A stretch of DNA of 64,000 bases from Vibrio tasmaniensis (GCF_024347635.1 NZ_AP025510.1:2294001-2358000), one strand, 5' to 3'. Positions 36,805 to 47,327 are shown, numbered from the stretch's first letter. Numbers and translations are program-made. The notes: generated from the sequence alone by a model not told the origin.

Positions 36805-38472
36805 TTAAGCTTCAGTTTTACCCCAAGTGTCACGTAGGCCAACCGTGCGGTTGAATACTAGCGCGTCTGCATTAGAGTCTTTCGAATCCACACAGAAGTA
36901 GCCTGTACGTTCAAACTGGTACGCTTGTTCTGCAACACCTTCTACTAGGCTAGGTTCAACAAAACCATTTAGCGTAACAAGTGATTCAGGGTTTAGCGTT
37001 GCAGCGAAGTCATCAGCAGCAGCTGGGTTTGGCACTGTGAATAGACGATCATACAAACGAATCTCAGCAGGCAACGCTTTATCAGCAGATACCCAGTGAA
37101 TAACACCTTTCACTTTACGGCCATCTGCAGGGTTCTTACCGAGTGTTTCGTTGTCGTAAGAACAGAAGATAGTCGTAATATTGCCTTCTGTATCTTTTTC
37201 GATACGTTCAGCTTTGATCACGTAAGCGCCACGTAGACGAACTTCTTTACCTAGAACCAAACGCTTGTACTTTTTGTTTGCTTCTTCACGGAAGTCATCA
37301 CGCTCAATCCAAACTTCACGGGTAAATGGTACTTCACGAGTCCCCATTTCTGGCTTGTTTGGGTGGTTTGCAACGGTTAGCGTTTCTACTGTATCTGCTT
37401 CGTAGTTTTCGATAACGATCTTAACTGGATCCAGAACAGCCATTGCACGAGGTGCATTTTCGTTCAGATCATCACGAATGCAAGATTCAAGTGAACCGAA
37501 CTCAATCATGTTCTCTTGCTTGGTCACACCAATACGCTTACAGAATTCACGAATCGAACTTGAAGTAAAACCACGACGACGTAGGCCAGAAATAGTAGGC
37601 ATACGTGGGTCATCCCAACCTTGAACTAGGTTTTCAACTACAAGTTGGTTCAGCTTACGCTTAGACATCACTGTGTATTCGAGATTCAGGCGGCTAAACT
37701 CGTACTGACGAGGTTGGCAATCAATCGTGATGTTATCTAGAACCCAATCGTACAAACGACGGTTATCTTGGAATTCAAGCGTACAGATAGAGTGTGTAAT
37801 ACCTTCCAGTGCATCAGAAATACAGTGAGTAAAGTCGTACATTGGGTAAATGCACCACTTATCAGCCGTTTGATGGTGGTGAGCAAAACGAACACGGTAG
37901 ATAACAGGATCGCGCATCACCATAAATGAAGAGCTCATGTCGATCTTAGCACGTAGACATGCTTTACCTTCTTCAAAGCCACCGTCACGCATTTTTTCAA
38001 ACAACGCTAGGTTATCTTCAGGGCTACGGTCACGGTATGGGCTCGCTTTACCTGGCTCTTTTAGCGTGCCACGGTACTCACGGATTTGATCAGGACTTAG
38101 CTCGTCAACATACGCTAAGCCTTTATTAATTAATTCCACAGCATAAGCGTAAAGCGTATCGAAGTAGTTTGATGAGTAACAAATATCACCAGACCATTCG
38201 AAGCCTAACCAGCTTACATCATTCTTAATTGACTCAACGTATTCAACGTCTTCTTTTTCAGGGTTTGTATCATCGAAACGAAGATTACATTGTCCCTGGT
38301 AGTCCTGAGCAATACCAAAGTTCAAGCAAATAGATTTAGCGTGACCAATGTGCAGGTAGCCATTTGGCTCCGGCGGGAAACGAGTATGCACGCTACTGTG
38401 TGTACCATCCGCTAAATCTTTATCAATAATTTGGCGAATGAAATTCGATGGACGAGCCTCAGCTTCACTCAT
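36805..38472 (-). CDS. glnS: Glutaminyl-tRNA synthetase
   Basis: GlnS charges tRNA-Gln directly. It is class [16 protein letters not shown] (residues ~32-46) is the HIGH region, and VMSKRKLN (near 268) the KMSKS-type loop. The C-terminal anticodon-binding beta barrels are complete. At 555 residues it matches E. coli (554). It stands upstream of nothing in its operon; nagE is 302 bp behind it on the same strand but separated by its own terminator. Adjacency to nagE is common in gammaproteobacteria. Confidence 0.97.
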   Translation of the reverse strand: MSEAEARPSNFIRQIIDKDLADGTHSSVHTRFPPEPNGYLHIGHAKSICLNFGIAQDYQGQCNLRFDDTNPEKEDVEYVESIKNDVSWLGFEWSGDICYSSNYFDTLYAYAVELINKGLAYVDELSPDQIREYRGTLKEPGKASPYRDRSPEDNLALFEKMRDGGFEEGKACLRAKIDMSSSFMVMRDPVIYRVRFAHHHQTADKWCIYPMYDFTHCISDALEGITHSICTLEFQDNRRLYDWVLDNITIDCQPRQYEFSRLNLEYTVMSKRKLNQLVVENLVQGWDDPRMPTISGLRRRGFTSSSIREFCKRIGVTKQENMIEFGSLESCIRDDLNENAPRAMAVLDPVKIVIENYEADTVETLTVANHPNKPEMGTREVPFTREVWIERDDFREEANKKYKRLVLGKEVRLRGAYVIKAERIEKDTEGNITTIFCSYDNETLGKNPADGRKVKGVIHWVSADKALPAEIRLYDRLFTVPNPAAADDFAATLNPESLVTLNGFVEPSLVEGVAEQAYQFERTGYFCVDSKDSNADALVFNRTVGLRDTWGKTEA

Positions 38473-38693
38473 CTATAGCACCTCTATGTATTTAGTATTG
38501 TCAGAGAAAGTTATCTTTCGTCTCCAAGAAAACGGTCACTTATAGCGCCAGTCTAAGATAGAAAGATCATTGTTGCTAATCATCCACAATTCTTAGCCTT
38601 TGCACAATAAGAACCGTCCGTTAATTGCGATTATTTCTGCTATTCGATGAAGAATAGAACGAACCGTGTTCGTTGCCCCTAAACAGTAGGCAC

Positions 38694-38720
38694 AAAAAAG
38701 CCTCCCGTGTGGGAGGCTTT
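38694..38720 (-). terminator. nagE terminator
   Basis: On the minus strand AAAGCCTCCC pairs with GGGAGGCTTTTTT around a short loop, 55 bp past the nagE stop codon. It separates nagE from glnS. Confidence 0.92.
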
Positions 38721-38774
38721 CAATTTGTAACTTATTTAAGAGTAATTATACATCTTATTTAAGCACTTCCGTTA

Positions 38775-40334
38775 CTAAGGAAGTTTTACATCAGATAGGT
38801 CTTCACCTGCGCCGATAGCTTTCATTTCGCCAGCTACGATTTCAGCTAGTGGGCCTAGGATAACCTGTAGGTTGTTCTCACCTAGTTTAACCACACCTTT
38901 AGCGCCAAGCTTCTTCAGAACAACTTCATCAGCGATAGAGCGGTCTTTAAGAGTTAGACGTAGACGAGTGATACAAGCGTCGATTGAAGTTAGGTTGTCG
39001 TGACCACCTAGAGCTTTCAGGTATTGACGTGCAACTTCACCTTTTGGTGCGTCGCCAGCAGGAGCTGCTACAGCTTCGTCATCATCTTCACGACCTGGCG
39101 ATTTCAAGTTGAAAGCGCGGATTGCGAAAGAGAAAGTGAAGAAGTATAGAGCACCGAAACCAAGACCGATTAGTAGTAGTAAGAATGGTTTAGTTGCTAG
39201 ACCCCAGTTCAATACGAAGTCGATAAGACCAGCAGAGAAACCGAAACCGTGCAGAGTACCAAACATGTTTGCAACTACTAGAGACAGACCTGTAAACACA
39301 GCGTGCATTGCGTATAGAGCAGGAGCTAGGAATACGAACATGAATTCTAGCGGCTCTGTGATACCTGTTAGGAATGAACAGAATGCAACTGAGAACAGTG
39401 CGCCACCAACTTGGCTACGTTTTTCAGCAGGTGCAGCTAGGTACATTGCAAGTGCAGCACCTGGTAGACCGAACATCATTACAGGGAAGAAACCGTTCAT
39501 GAATACGCCAGCGCCTTTATCGCCACCGAAGAAACGGTGTAGGTCGCCAGATTTAACAGTTTCAGTCACTTCTTTAACTACAGTAGTGATTTCTGGAGTT
39601 ACAGAGTTAGCGAATGTGAATGTGTGCTCTTGGCCAACAACTAGAGTTTTAGCTAGTGATGGGTCAACACAAAGTTGAGTGATGTTAGCGAATGCGCCTT
39701 GACCAGCAACGATGATTTCTTGACATGTACCCATACCGAACCAGAAGTATGAGTTCAATACGTGGTGTAGACCTACAGGGATAAGTGCACGGTTAAGAGT
39801 ACCGTAAACGAATTGGCCAACAGCACCTGAAGTAGATACAGCGTGAGCTAGTGCATCTAGACCAGATTGAACACCAGGCCATACCACACCAGATACAGCA
39901 CCTGCTACAAGAGCAAATAGACCGGCCATGATAGGAACTAGACGTTTACCCGCGAAGAATGCCAACCACTCAGGAAGACGTGTTGCATGGAAAGCGTTGT
40001 AAGAGTGACCTGCGATGATACCTGCGAAGATACCGCCGAAGAAAGACATGTTAACGTCTGCATTAATCGTTGTTGCTGTAGCAGTTAGAACAAAGTAAGC
40101 AACTGCACCAGCAAGACCTGCTGCGCCGTTACCGTCTTTAGAAAGACCAATTGCGATACCCAAACCAAATAACAGTGGAAGGTTGCCAAAAATAGCGCCA
40201 CCAGCCTCTGCCATGAATGGAATATCAAGTAGATCGCCTTGACCTAAACGTAGTAGAAGCGCCGCAATCGGAAGCGTTGCGATAGGCAGCATCAATGCTT
40301 TACCTAACTTCTGTGCATATCCAAGAATATTCAC
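38775..40334 (-). CDS. nagE: N-acetylglucosamine PTS permease, EIICB
   Basis: NagE imports and phosphorylates N-acetylglucosamine. The IIC domain (residues ~1-400) has about ten membrane helices, starting ILGYAQKLGKALMLPIATLP, with the substrate-site segment GITEPLEFMFVF near residue 338. The IIB domain (~435-515) carries the phosphorylated cysteine in SIDACITRLRL. The protein ends at residue 519 with no IIA domain, unlike the 648-residue E. coli NagE, so it must use a separate EIIA-Glc. It is divergent from nagAC with a shared regulatory region. Confidence 0.95.
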   Translation of the reverse strand: MNILGYAQKLGKALMLPIATLPIAALLLRLGQGDLLDIPFMAEAGGAIFGNLPLLFGLGIAIGLSKDGNGAAGLAGAVAYFVLTATATTINADVNMSFFGGIFAGIIAGHSYNAFHATRLPEWLAFFAGKRLVPIMAGLFALVAGAVSGVVWPGVQSGLDALAHAVSTSGAVGQFVYGTLNRALIPVGLHHVLNSYFWFGMGTCQEIIVAGQGAFANITQLCVDPSLAKTLVVGQEHTFTFANSVTPEITTVVKEVTETVKSGDLHRFFGGDKGAGVFMNGFFPVMMFGLPGAALAMYLAAPAEKRSQVGGALFSVAFCSFLTGITEPLEFMFVFLAPALYAMHAVFTGLSLVVANMFGTLHGFGFSAGLIDFVLNWGLATKPFLLLLIGLGFGALYFFTFSFAIRAFNLKSPGREDDDEAVAAPAGDAPKGEVARQYLKALGGHDNLTSIDACITRLRLTLKDRSIADEVVLKKLGAKGVVKLGENNLQVILGPLAEIVAGEMKAIGAGEDLSDVKLP

Positions 40335-40420
40335 GTTGTAATTCCCCCTATAGGATTTTTTTGAATTCGTTTGAAAGACTTATTTTAGTCGCTCAATTTA
40401 GTCCTATTCAGTGTATTCAA

Positions 40421-40442
40421 TTAATTTTGCCCCGCAAATTAA
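40421..40442. promoter_or_regulatory. NagC-type operator
   Basis: TTAATTTTGC and GCAAATTAA form a near-perfect palindrome with a CCC centre, like known NagC sites (AT-rich arms, G/C at the inner edges). It is 87 bp upstream of nagE. Confidence 0.65.
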
Positions 40443-40451
40443 AACCTTACC

Positions 40452-40473
40452 ATTTGTGATCCTAATCACCAGT
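40452..40473. promoter_or_regulatory. CRP-type site
   Basis: TGTGA-TCCTAA-TCACC (40455-40470) matches the CRP consensus TGTGA-N6-TCACA at nine of ten positions. It lies 10 bp from the NagC-type operator, as expected for a catabolite-controlled PTS gene. Confidence 0.7.
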
Positions 40474-40809
40474 TTTTACCAAATCCAGAGGTTTTTGCTA
40501 GCGAGATCATAAAACTTATTTTATCATTCAAAAAAATGAGCATTTATAGATAAAATTCAAATCTAATCATTAGACAAAAACATGATATTCCTAATTTTAG
40601 GTTACCCTATAAATAATCATTAACAATGAACCTGAGTGTATAATAAACAACAACTGTTCATATGTTTTTCAACAACTTAAATCGCTTCCCTTTTTGAAGC
40701 CGTTTGCCCATAAAAGATAAATCGTTACGTAAATGATGCTCGCAAACTAAGTCCACATTTAGGTAACGAACAAATTTAAAAGATCTCACGAAATAAGGAT
40801 TAGCTGACT

Positions 40810-41946
40810 ATGTACGCGCTAAGTAACTGTAAAATTTACACTGGTAGTGATGTTCTAACCGATCATGCTGTCGTAATTGAAAATGAACTGATCAAAAAAG
40901 TCTGTCCTACCTCTGAATTGCCAGAAGGAATCGAGGTTCGCGATCTAAACGGAGCAAACCTAAGCCCGGGTTTCATTGACCTACAACTGAATGGTTGTGG
41001 CGGTGTAATGCTTAACGATGAGATCACGGCAGAAACAATGCAGATCATGCACGAAGCAAACCTTAAATCAGGCTGTACTAGCTTTTTACCTACGCTAATC
41101 ACCTCTTCGGACGAAGATATGCGCGCGGTTATTACGGCAGCTCGTGAATACCACAACCAATACCAAAACCAGTCTTTAGGTTTGCACCTTGAAGGCCCAT
41201 ATCTAAACGTTGCGAAAAAAGGCATCCACAGTGTCGATCACATTCGTAAATCTGACAATGAAATGATTGAGCTTATCTGTGAAAACAGTGACCTTGTGAC
41301 CAAAGTAACACTGGCTCCTGAGCTCAACGACCCAGAACATATTGAGCGTCTACACAAAGCTGGCGTAGTGGTTTCTATCGGCCACACCAACGCCACTTAC
41401 GCTGAAGCGCGTCAAGGCTTTGAATCAGGCATCACTTTCGCCACTCACCTATTCAATGCAATGACCCCTATGGTCGGTCGTGAACCTGGCGTTGTTGGCG
41501 CGATTTACGACACGCCAGAAGTTTATGCGGGTATCATCGCCGACGGCTTCCACGTTGACTACGCAAACATCCGAATTGCGCACAAAATCAAGGGAGAAAA
41601 GTTAGTATTAGTGACGGATGCCACAGCTCCTGCAGGTGCTGACATGGAATACTTTATTTTTGTCGGTAAGAAAGTATATTACCGAGATGGTAAGTGTGTT
41701 GATGAAAACGGCACACTGGGCGGCTCGGCTCTGACTATGATTGAAGCAGTTCAGAATACAGTTGAGCACGCTGGTATCGCTTTAGACGAAGCTCTTCGCA
41801 TGGCTACACTATACCCAGCTGCGGCTATCGGTGTAGAAAGCAAGCTAGGTCGAATCAAAAAAGGCATGGTTGCAAACCTAGCTGTATTTGACCGAGACTT
41901 TAACGTTAAAGCGACTGTTGTTAATGGACAATACGAGCACAATTAA
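40810..41946 (+). CDS. nagA: N-acetylglucosamine-6-phosphate deacetylase
   Basis: NagA deacetylates GlcNAc-6-phosphate to glucosamine-6-phosphate after uptake by NagE. Amidohydrolase features are [12 protein letters not shown] (near residue 56), HLEGPYLN (near 127), [12 protein letters not shown] and [10 protein letters not shown] (near 195 and 217), and the catalytic Asp in [10 protein letters not shown]. At 378 residues it is normal. AAGGAT precedes the ATG. It is followed after only 2 bp by nagC. Confidence 0.96.
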   Translation: MYALSNCKIYTGSDVLTDHAVVIENELIKKVCPTSELPEGIEVRDLNGANLSPGFIDLQLNGCGGVMLNDEITAETMQIMHEANLKSGCTSFLPTLITSSDEDMRAVITAAREYHNQYQNQSLGLHLEGPYLNVAKKGIHSVDHIRKSDNEMIELICENSDLVTKVTLAPELNDPEHIERLHKAGVVVSIGHTNATYAEARQGFESGITFATHLFNAMTPMVGREPGVVGAIYDTPEVYAGIIADGFHVDYANIRIAHKIKGEKLVLVTDATAPAGADMEYFIFVGKKVYYRDGKCVDENGTLGGSALTMIEAVQNTVEHAGIALDEALRMATLYPAAAIGVESKLGRIKKGMVANLAVFDRDFNVKATVVNGQYEHN

Positions 41947-41948
41947 GT

Positions 41949-43163
41949 ATGAATGGCGGACAAATAGGTAACGTAGACTTAGTTAAACAACTAAACAGTG
42001 CGGCGGTATACAGACTAATAGATCAGCAAGGGCCTATCAGTCGTATACAAGTGGCTGATGTAAGCCAACTCGCACCGGCAAGTGTTACAAAAATTACCCG
42101 CCAACTTTTGGAGCGCGGCCTCATTAAAGAGGTTGCGCAACAAGCGTCTACTGGCGGTAGACGCGCGATATCTCTAACCACAGAAGTCGACCCTTTTCAT
42201 TCTGTCGCTGTACGTTTAGGTAGAGACTATATTCAAATAAGCCTTCATGACCTTAGTGGTCGTGAATTAGCTTTCCAACAGCAAGACCTGAATTATTCAG
42301 ACCAATCAGACCTGACCCAAGGTTTGGTCAATAACTTGAAGGCCTTCATTGCTGAGCACCAACCAAAGATCGATCAACTGATTGCTATTGGCGTTACTCT
42401 TCCTGGCTTGGTTAACCCAACGACCGGTGTCGTTGAATACATGCCAAACACGGACATCGATAACCTCGCATTGAGCGACATTATTCGCGACACTTTCCAT
42501 GTAGCTTGTTTCGTCGGCAATGACGTTAGAGGAATGGCGCTTGCTGAGCACTACTTCGGTGCAAGTAAAGACAGCCAAGATTCTATTTTGGTCAGTGTTC
42601 ACCGTGGTACCGGTGCTGGTATTATCGTTAATGGTCAGGTTTTCTTAGGCCATAACCGTAACGTGGGAGAAATTGGTCATATCCAAATTGATCCGCTAGG
42701 TGAACAATGCCAATGTGGTAACTTCGGTTGTCTTGAAACTGTAGCGGCAAACCCTGCCATTGTTGATCGAGTACAGAAGCTAATTAAGCAAGGCTATGAA
42801 TCCTCTTTGACGGAACTTGAACATATTACGATTCAAGATGTTTGTGACCACGCAATCAATGGCGATGAACTCGCGAAGCAAAGCTTAGTTCGAGTAGGGA
42901 ACCAGTTAGGTAAGGCTATCGCGATGACGATCAACCTATTTAACCCTCAGAAAGTTATCATTGCTGGTGATATTACCAAGGCACAAGAGATTGTTTTCCC
43001 TGCAATTAAGCGCAATGTAGAGAATCAGTCGTTAACGGCTTTCCATAGCGGCCTGCCTATTGTAGCATCACAGATCGATAAACATCCTACGATGGGAGCC
43101 TTTGCCATGATTAAGCGCGCCATGCTCAACGGTGTGTTACTTCAAAAGCTTCTTGAAGACTAA
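41949..43163 (+). CDS. nagC: N-acetylglucosamine repressor NagC
   Basis: NagC is the ROK-family repressor of the nag genes, released by GlcNAc-6-phosphate. The N-terminal winged helix (ISRIQVADVSQLAPASVTKI, residues ~30-49), the ROK domain and zinc motif CQCGNFGCLE (near residue 256) are clear. At 404 residues it is full length. It starts 2 bp after the nagA stop, in the usual nagAC arrangement, and probably acts on the operator at 40421. Confidence 0.96.
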   Translation: MNGGQIGNVDLVKQLNSAAVYRLIDQQGPISRIQVADVSQLAPASVTKITRQLLERGLIKEVAQQASTGGRRAISLTTEVDPFHSVAVRLGRDYIQISLHDLSGRELAFQQQDLNYSDQSDLTQGLVNNLKAFIAEHQPKIDQLIAIGVTLPGLVNPTTGVVEYMPNTDIDNLALSDIIRDTFHVACFVGNDVRGMALAEHYFGASKDSQDSILVSVHRGTGAGIIVNGQVFLGHNRNVGEIGHIQIDPLGEQCQCGNFGCLETVAANPAIVDRVQKLIKQGYESSLTELEHITIQDVCDHAINGDELAKQSLVRVGNQLGKAIAMTINLFNPQKVIIAGDITKAQEIVFPAIKRNVENQSLTAFHSGLPIVASQIDKHPTMGAFAMIKRAMLNGVLLQKLLED

Positions 43164-43185
43164 AGAAAACAATTCTGATTTTCCG

Positions 43186-43220
43186 CGGGCCGTGTTTGTA
43201 TAAACACGGCCCGTTTTTTT
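43186..43220 (+). terminator. nagAC terminator
   Basis: CGGGCCGTGTTT pairs perfectly with AAACACGGCCCG around a 4-nt loop, followed by TTTTTTT. Confidence 0.95.
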
Positions 43221-43246
43221 AAGCTAGGGAACTACTACTACAAGTT

Positions 43247-44833
43247 ATGGAACTTATATTAATATCCACTGCGTTTATTGCAGGATTTATTGCTTTAAAG
43301 TGTCACCTTCCCCCATTGGTCGGCTTTTTGGTCGCTGGTTTTGGGCTATTTGCTCTGGGTTTTGAAACCAATGACACCATCATTACCTTGGCTGACCTTG
43401 GTGTCACCCTGCTCCTATTTACTATTGGCTTAAAGCTAGACATCAAAACCCTACTCTCTAAAGAGATCTGGGCCGGTGCTACCATCCACAATCTTTTATC
43501 CACTCTGTTTTTTGCAACCGCTCTATTTGGTTTTAAGTTCCTAGGTATTTCATCTCTGGCAGCCATGTCGATAGAACAGATCGTGCTTCTCGGTTTCGCT
43601 CTTTCATTCTCGAGTACCGTATTCGCGGTTAAATCTCTGCAAGAAAAAGGGGAGATGAATGCGACTTATGGCACACTAGCGATTGGCATTCTGGTCATGC
43701 AAGATATCTTTGCTGTCGTATTCTTAACGGCATCGACAGGCAAAATTCCAGAGTGGTACGCCATTGCACTGTTCGCTTTGCCATTCTTTCGTCCGTTGTT
43801 CTACAAAATCCTCGATTGGGTTGGGCACGGTGAAATGTTGGTGCTGTTCGGCATCTTCTTCGCGTTAGTTGTTGGTGCTGGCTTGTTCCAGTTTGTAGGC
43901 GTTAAACCAGACTTAGGTGCACTAATCCTAGGTATGTTGTTAGCCGGTCACCCAAAAGCTTCAGAGCTGTCGAAATCGCTGTTTAACCTCAAAGAGCTTT
44001 TCCTCGTCTGCTTCTTCTTGAATATTGGCTTGTCAGAACAGCCAACTATTCAGGGTTTTATGCTTGCAGTATTGTTCTTATTGCTACTCCCAGTAAAAGG
44101 CGTTCTGTACTTCTTAGTACTCAACCGATTCAAGTTCCGTGTTCGAACCTCCCTACTCACTTCTTTGTCACTGTTTAACTACAGTGAGTTTGGCCTCATC
44201 GTCGGTGGCCTTGCTTTTAAGATGGGCTGGATGTCTGGCGACATCTTGGTGGCAGTGGCGATTGCCGTTTCATTGTCGTTCTTAATCGCTGCACCTCTCA
44301 ACAAAGCGGGTCACAAACTTTATCAACAATCAGGTCGCTGGTTAAAAGAGCACGCTGCTGAGAAGCTTCACCAACGTGACAAACGAATTGACCCAGGTCG
44401 CGCACAAGTGCTTATTCTTGGTATGGGACGCATTGGCACTGGTGCCTACGACGAATTACGCTCACGCTACGGCAAAGTGAGTTTAGGTGTCGAAGTTCGT
44501 GAAGAAGCAGCACACAACCACAGAAGTCTTGGAAGAAACGTTATTTCTGGCGATGCAACTGACCCGGATTTCTGGGAACGAATCTTAGACACAGCAAACG
44601 TAAAACTGGTTATCTTGGCGATGCCTCATCACCAAGGTAATCAAACAGCCTTAGAACAGTTAAAATCACGTGATTTTAAAGGTCAAATCGCAGCTATTGC
44701 TGAATACTCCGACCAGCTAGAGACATTGAAAGAGAATGGTGTCGATGCGGCATTCAACATTTACAGTGAAGCTGGTAGTGGTTTTGCTCGACACGTATGT
44801 GAGCAATTAAACCCAAATATCAATAAGATCTAG
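43247..44833 (+). CDS. KefB-type cation:proton antiporter (CPA2 family)
   Basis: This 528-residue inner-membrane protein belongs to the CPA2 family of K+/H+ or Na+/H+ antiporters. The N-terminal ~360 residues form about 12 membrane helices with GVTLLLFTIGLKLD and the core segment FALSFSSTVFAVKSLQE near residue 125. The C-terminus is a TrkA-N (RCK) nucleotide-binding domain: VLILGMGRIGTGAYDELR near residue 393. It is shorter than KefB/KefC and lacks an obvious glutathione-control module. It has its own terminator. The transported ion cannot be told from sequence. Confidence 0.88.
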   Translation: MELILISTAFIAGFIALKCHLPPLVGFLVAGFGLFALGFETNDTIITLADLGVTLLLFTIGLKLDIKTLLSKEIWAGATIHNLLSTLFFATALFGFKFLGISSLAAMSIEQIVLLGFALSFSSTVFAVKSLQEKGEMNATYGTLAIGILVMQDIFAVVFLTASTGKIPEWYAIALFALPFFRPLFYKILDWVGHGEMLVLFGIFFALVVGAGLFQFVGVKPDLGALILGMLLAGHPKASELSKSLFNLKELFLVCFFLNIGLSEQPTIQGFMLAVLFLLLLPVKGVLYFLVLNRFKFRVRTSLLTSLSLFNYSEFGLIVGGLAFKMGWMSGDILVAVAIAVSLSFLIAAPLNKAGHKLYQQSGRWLKEHAAEKLHQRDKRIDPGRAQVLILGMGRIGTGAYDELRSRYGKVSLGVEVREEAAHNHRSLGRNVISGDATDPDFWERILDTANVKLVILAMPHHQGNQTALEQLKSRDFKGQIAAIAEYSDQLETLKENGVDAAFNIYSEAGSGFARHVCEQLNPNINKI

Positions 44834-44852
44834 TCCTAAACATTATCTAGTT

Positions 44853-44897
44853 AACCTCTCAAGATTGCTGTTCTTTTGCACTTTTGAGAGGTTTTTG
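44853..44897 (+). terminator. Terminator of the antiporter gene
   Basis: AACCTCTCAA pairs with TTGAGAGGTT over a 20-nt loop and is followed by TTTG, 19 bp past the stop codon. Confidence 0.8.
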
Positions 44898-45067
44898 TTT
44901 AAAAAACCAACCGAAACTAGACATCAATCACCAAAACAACCTTAAAATTAGATATTTTCTAACAGAAACCCCTTTATATTATTTTTTTGCTCGCATTCGG
45001 TTGCTTTTTTTAGCCAGAATGGCAAATTGAATGCAGTTGATTTAGAAATTATTTAAAAGGAAGTTCT

Positions 45068-46738
45068 ATGTGTTCAGTATTTGGCATTCTCGACATTAAA
45101 AGTGATGCCGCAGCACTTCGCCCTATTGCTTTAGAAATGTCTAAAAAGCTTCGTCACCGTGGTCCAGACTGGTCTGGTATCTATGCTGGTGAAAAAGCAA
45201 TTCTTGCTCACGAGCGCTTGGCTATCGTTGGTCTGAACAGCGGTGCACAACCACTATACAGCCAAGACAAAAAGCACATTCTTGCAGTGAACGGCGAAAT
45301 TTATAACCACAAAGAACTTCGCGCTCGCTATGAAGATAAATACCAGTTCCAGACTGATTCTGACTGTGAAGTTATCCTAGCGTTATACCAAGAAATGGGC
45401 GCAGACCTTTTAGAAGAACTTAACGGTATTTTCGCTTTCGTTTTATACGACGAAGAAAAAGATGAATATCTAGTGGGTCGTGACCACATCGGTATCATCC
45501 CGCTTTACCAAGGCTACGATGAGCACGGTAACTATTACGTTGCTTCAGAAATGAAAGCATTAGTTCCTGTATGTAAAACGATCAGCGAGTTCCCTCCTGG
45601 TAGCTTCTACTCTTCAAAAGATGCAGAGCCTCAACGCTACTACATCCGTGATTGGAACGAATACGCAGCCGTTCAAGGCAACAGCACAAGTAAAGAAGAG
45701 CTGACTGAAGCACTAGAAGCTGCGGTTAAGCGTCAACTAATGACTGACGTGCCTTACGGTGTACTTCTTTCTGGTGGTCTTGATTCATCAATCACTTCTG
45801 CAGTGGCTAAACGCTTTGCAGCAATGCGTATTGAAGATGACGAGCAATCTGAAGCTTGGTGGCCACAACTGCACTCATTTGCTGTTGGTCTAGAAAACGC
45901 ACCTGATCTGATCGCTGCACGTGAAGTTGCTGACAAGATCGGTACTGTGCACCACGAGATGACTTACACCATTCAGGAAGGCTTAGATGCCATCCGTGAT
46001 GTTATCTACCACATTGAAACTTATGATGTAACAACCATCCGTGCTTCAACGCCAATGTACTTACTTGCTCGTAAGATCAAAGCAATGGGTATCAAGATGG
46101 TACTTTCTGGCGAGGGTGCTGATGAAATCTTTGGTGGCTACCTGTACTTCCACAAAGCACCAAACGCAAAAGAGTTCCACGAAGAGACGGTACGTAAACT
46201 GCTTGCTCTAAGTATGTTCGACTGCGCTCGTGCAAACAAATCACTTGCAGCATGGGGCGTTGAAGGTCGCGTACCATTCTTGGATAAAGAGTTCATTGAT
46301 GTCGCTATGCGTTTGAACCCTGAAGATAAGATGTGTGGTAACGGTAAAATGGAGAAACACATCCTACGAGAGTGTTTTGAAGACTACCTGCCAGATTCGA
46401 TCGCATGGCGCCAAAAAGAGCAATTCTCTGATGGTGTGGGTTACGACTGGATTGACACATTGAAAGCAACAGCTGAAGAAAAAGTAACGGATCAACAAAT
46501 GGAAGCTGCTCAGTTCCGTTTCCCTTACAACACACCGACAACCAAAGAAGGTTATGCTTACCGTGAAATCTTTGAGGAGCTATTCCCTCTAGAATCAGCG
46601 GCAGAGTGTGTACCTGGTGGCCCTTCAGTTGCCTGTTCATCAGCGAAAGCGATTGAGTGGGATGAGTCATTCAAAAACTGTGTAGACCCATCAGGCCGTG
46701 CGGTACAAGCGGTTCACAACGACGCCTATAACGCTTAA
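45068..46738 (+). CDS. asnB: Asparagine synthetase B (glutamine-hydrolysing)
   Basis: AsnB makes asparagine from aspartate, ATP and glutamine. The nucleophile Cys2 follows the start (MCSVFGI). The glutaminase domain shows RHRGPDWSG and AVNGEIYNH; the synthetase domain has the PP-loop LLSGGLDSS near residue 234 and SGEGADEIFGGY near 345. At 556 residues it is normal. AAGGAAG precedes the ATG. It is monocistronic, with a terminator at 46763. Confidence 0.97.
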   Translation: MCSVFGILDIKSDAAALRPIALEMSKKLRHRGPDWSGIYAGEKAILAHERLAIVGLNSGAQPLYSQDKKHILAVNGEIYNHKELRARYEDKYQFQTDSDCEVILALYQEMGADLLEELNGIFAFVLYDEEKDEYLVGRDHIGIIPLYQGYDEHGNYYVASEMKALVPVCKTISEFPPGSFYSSKDAEPQRYYIRDWNEYAAVQGNSTSKEELTEALEAAVKRQLMTDVPYGVLLSGGLDSSITSAVAKRFAAMRIEDDEQSEAWWPQLHSFAVGLENAPDLIAAREVADKIGTVHHEMTYTIQEGLDAIRDVIYHIETYDVTTIRASTPMYLLARKIKAMGIKMVLSGEGADEIFGGYLYFHKAPNAKEFHEETVRKLLALSMFDCARANKSLAAWGVEGRVPFLDKEFIDVAMRLNPEDKMCGNGKMEKHILRECFEDYLPDSIAWRQKEQFSDGVGYDWIDTLKATAEEKVTDQQMEAAQFRFPYNTPTTKEGYAYREIFEELFPLESAAECVPGGPSVACSSAKAIEWDESFKNCVDPSGRAVQAVHNDAYNA

Positions 46739-46762
46739 AGCGTTTTAAAAGCTCAAATACTA

Positions 46763-46790
46763 AAAAAGGCGCATTATGCGCCTTTTTGTT
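46763..46790. terminator. Bidirectional terminator (asnB / rfaH)
   Basis: AAAAAGGCGCAT pairs with ATGCGCCTTTTT with A- and T-tracts at both ends, between convergent asnB and rfaH. Confidence 0.92.
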
Positions 46791-46820
46791 TTAAGCCTGT
46801 TTTACTTTTTAGTACTTCAC

Positions 46821-47327
46821 TTATACGTGAGCTTGTAGTGCTTCGTTCTCAATACTGATAGGAACCACTTGGCTGATCATTTTTACGAGCATAATGGATC
46901 GAGCTTCGCCATCTTTCTGATCGAAAATAGCCTCAACCCCTGCAAACTGGCCACTGTTGATTTTGACAACTTGCCCTGTCTTAAACTCAGTACAGCAATC
47001 TTCAACTTCGTGACTGTAGCACTTCTCGAACTCTTTGAGCTCAAAAATCAAATCACCTTGAACTTCATACGGCCTTGCACCGAACTTAATAAAGTCGACA
47101 ACACCACGGGTTGAACGAACCGTCGTAAAACTAGGGCCTTGCTCATAATCAAAACGAACAAAGATATAAGATGGGAACAGCGGCTCTTGAACCTGCTTCT
47201 CTTTCCCTCTCACCACCTTTTTGACTTCTATTTGAGGGTAAAAACACTCTACCCCTTGATTCTCTAAGTGCTGTTGAGCGCGTTTTTGATCACCACGCTT
47301 ACAGTAAAGTAAATACCAACGTTTCAT
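46821..47327 (-). CDS. rfaH: Transcription antiterminator RfaH
   Basis: RfaH is the NusG paralogue that loads onto RNA polymerase paused at ops sites and raises expression of long cell-surface operons. The NGN domain runs from KRWYLLYCKRGDQKRAQQHL to about residue 100, with EPLFPSYIFVRF. The C-terminal KOW domain (about 110-160) has FKTGQVVKINSGQFAG. At 168 residues it is near E. coli (162). No ops element was seen in this window, so its targets lie elsewhere. Confidence 0.95.
   Translation of the reverse strand: MKRWYLLYCKRGDQKRAQQHLENQGVECFYPQIEVKKVVRGKEKQVQEPLFPSYIFVRFDYEQGPSFTTVRSTRGVVDFIKFGARPYEVQGDLIFELKEFEKCYSHEVEDCCTEFKTGQVVKINSGQFAGVEAIFDQKDGEARSIMLVKMISQVVPISIENEALQAHV

Larger units (their letters stand above)
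40335..40809. promoter_or_regulatory. Divergent nagE/nagA control region
   Basis: This 475-bp region holds a NagC-type operator (40421-40442), a CRP-type site (40452-40473) and an AT-rich inverted repeat, ATTTTATC (40518-40525) with GATAAAAT (40549-40556). There is no credible small gene. Confidence 0.65.

Noticed and set aside
39109..39678. A 189-residue rightward open frame opposite nagE
   Set aside because: It is an antisense shadow of the membrane domain of nagE, rich in Arg, Lys and Pro, with no recognisable domain or ribosome binding site.
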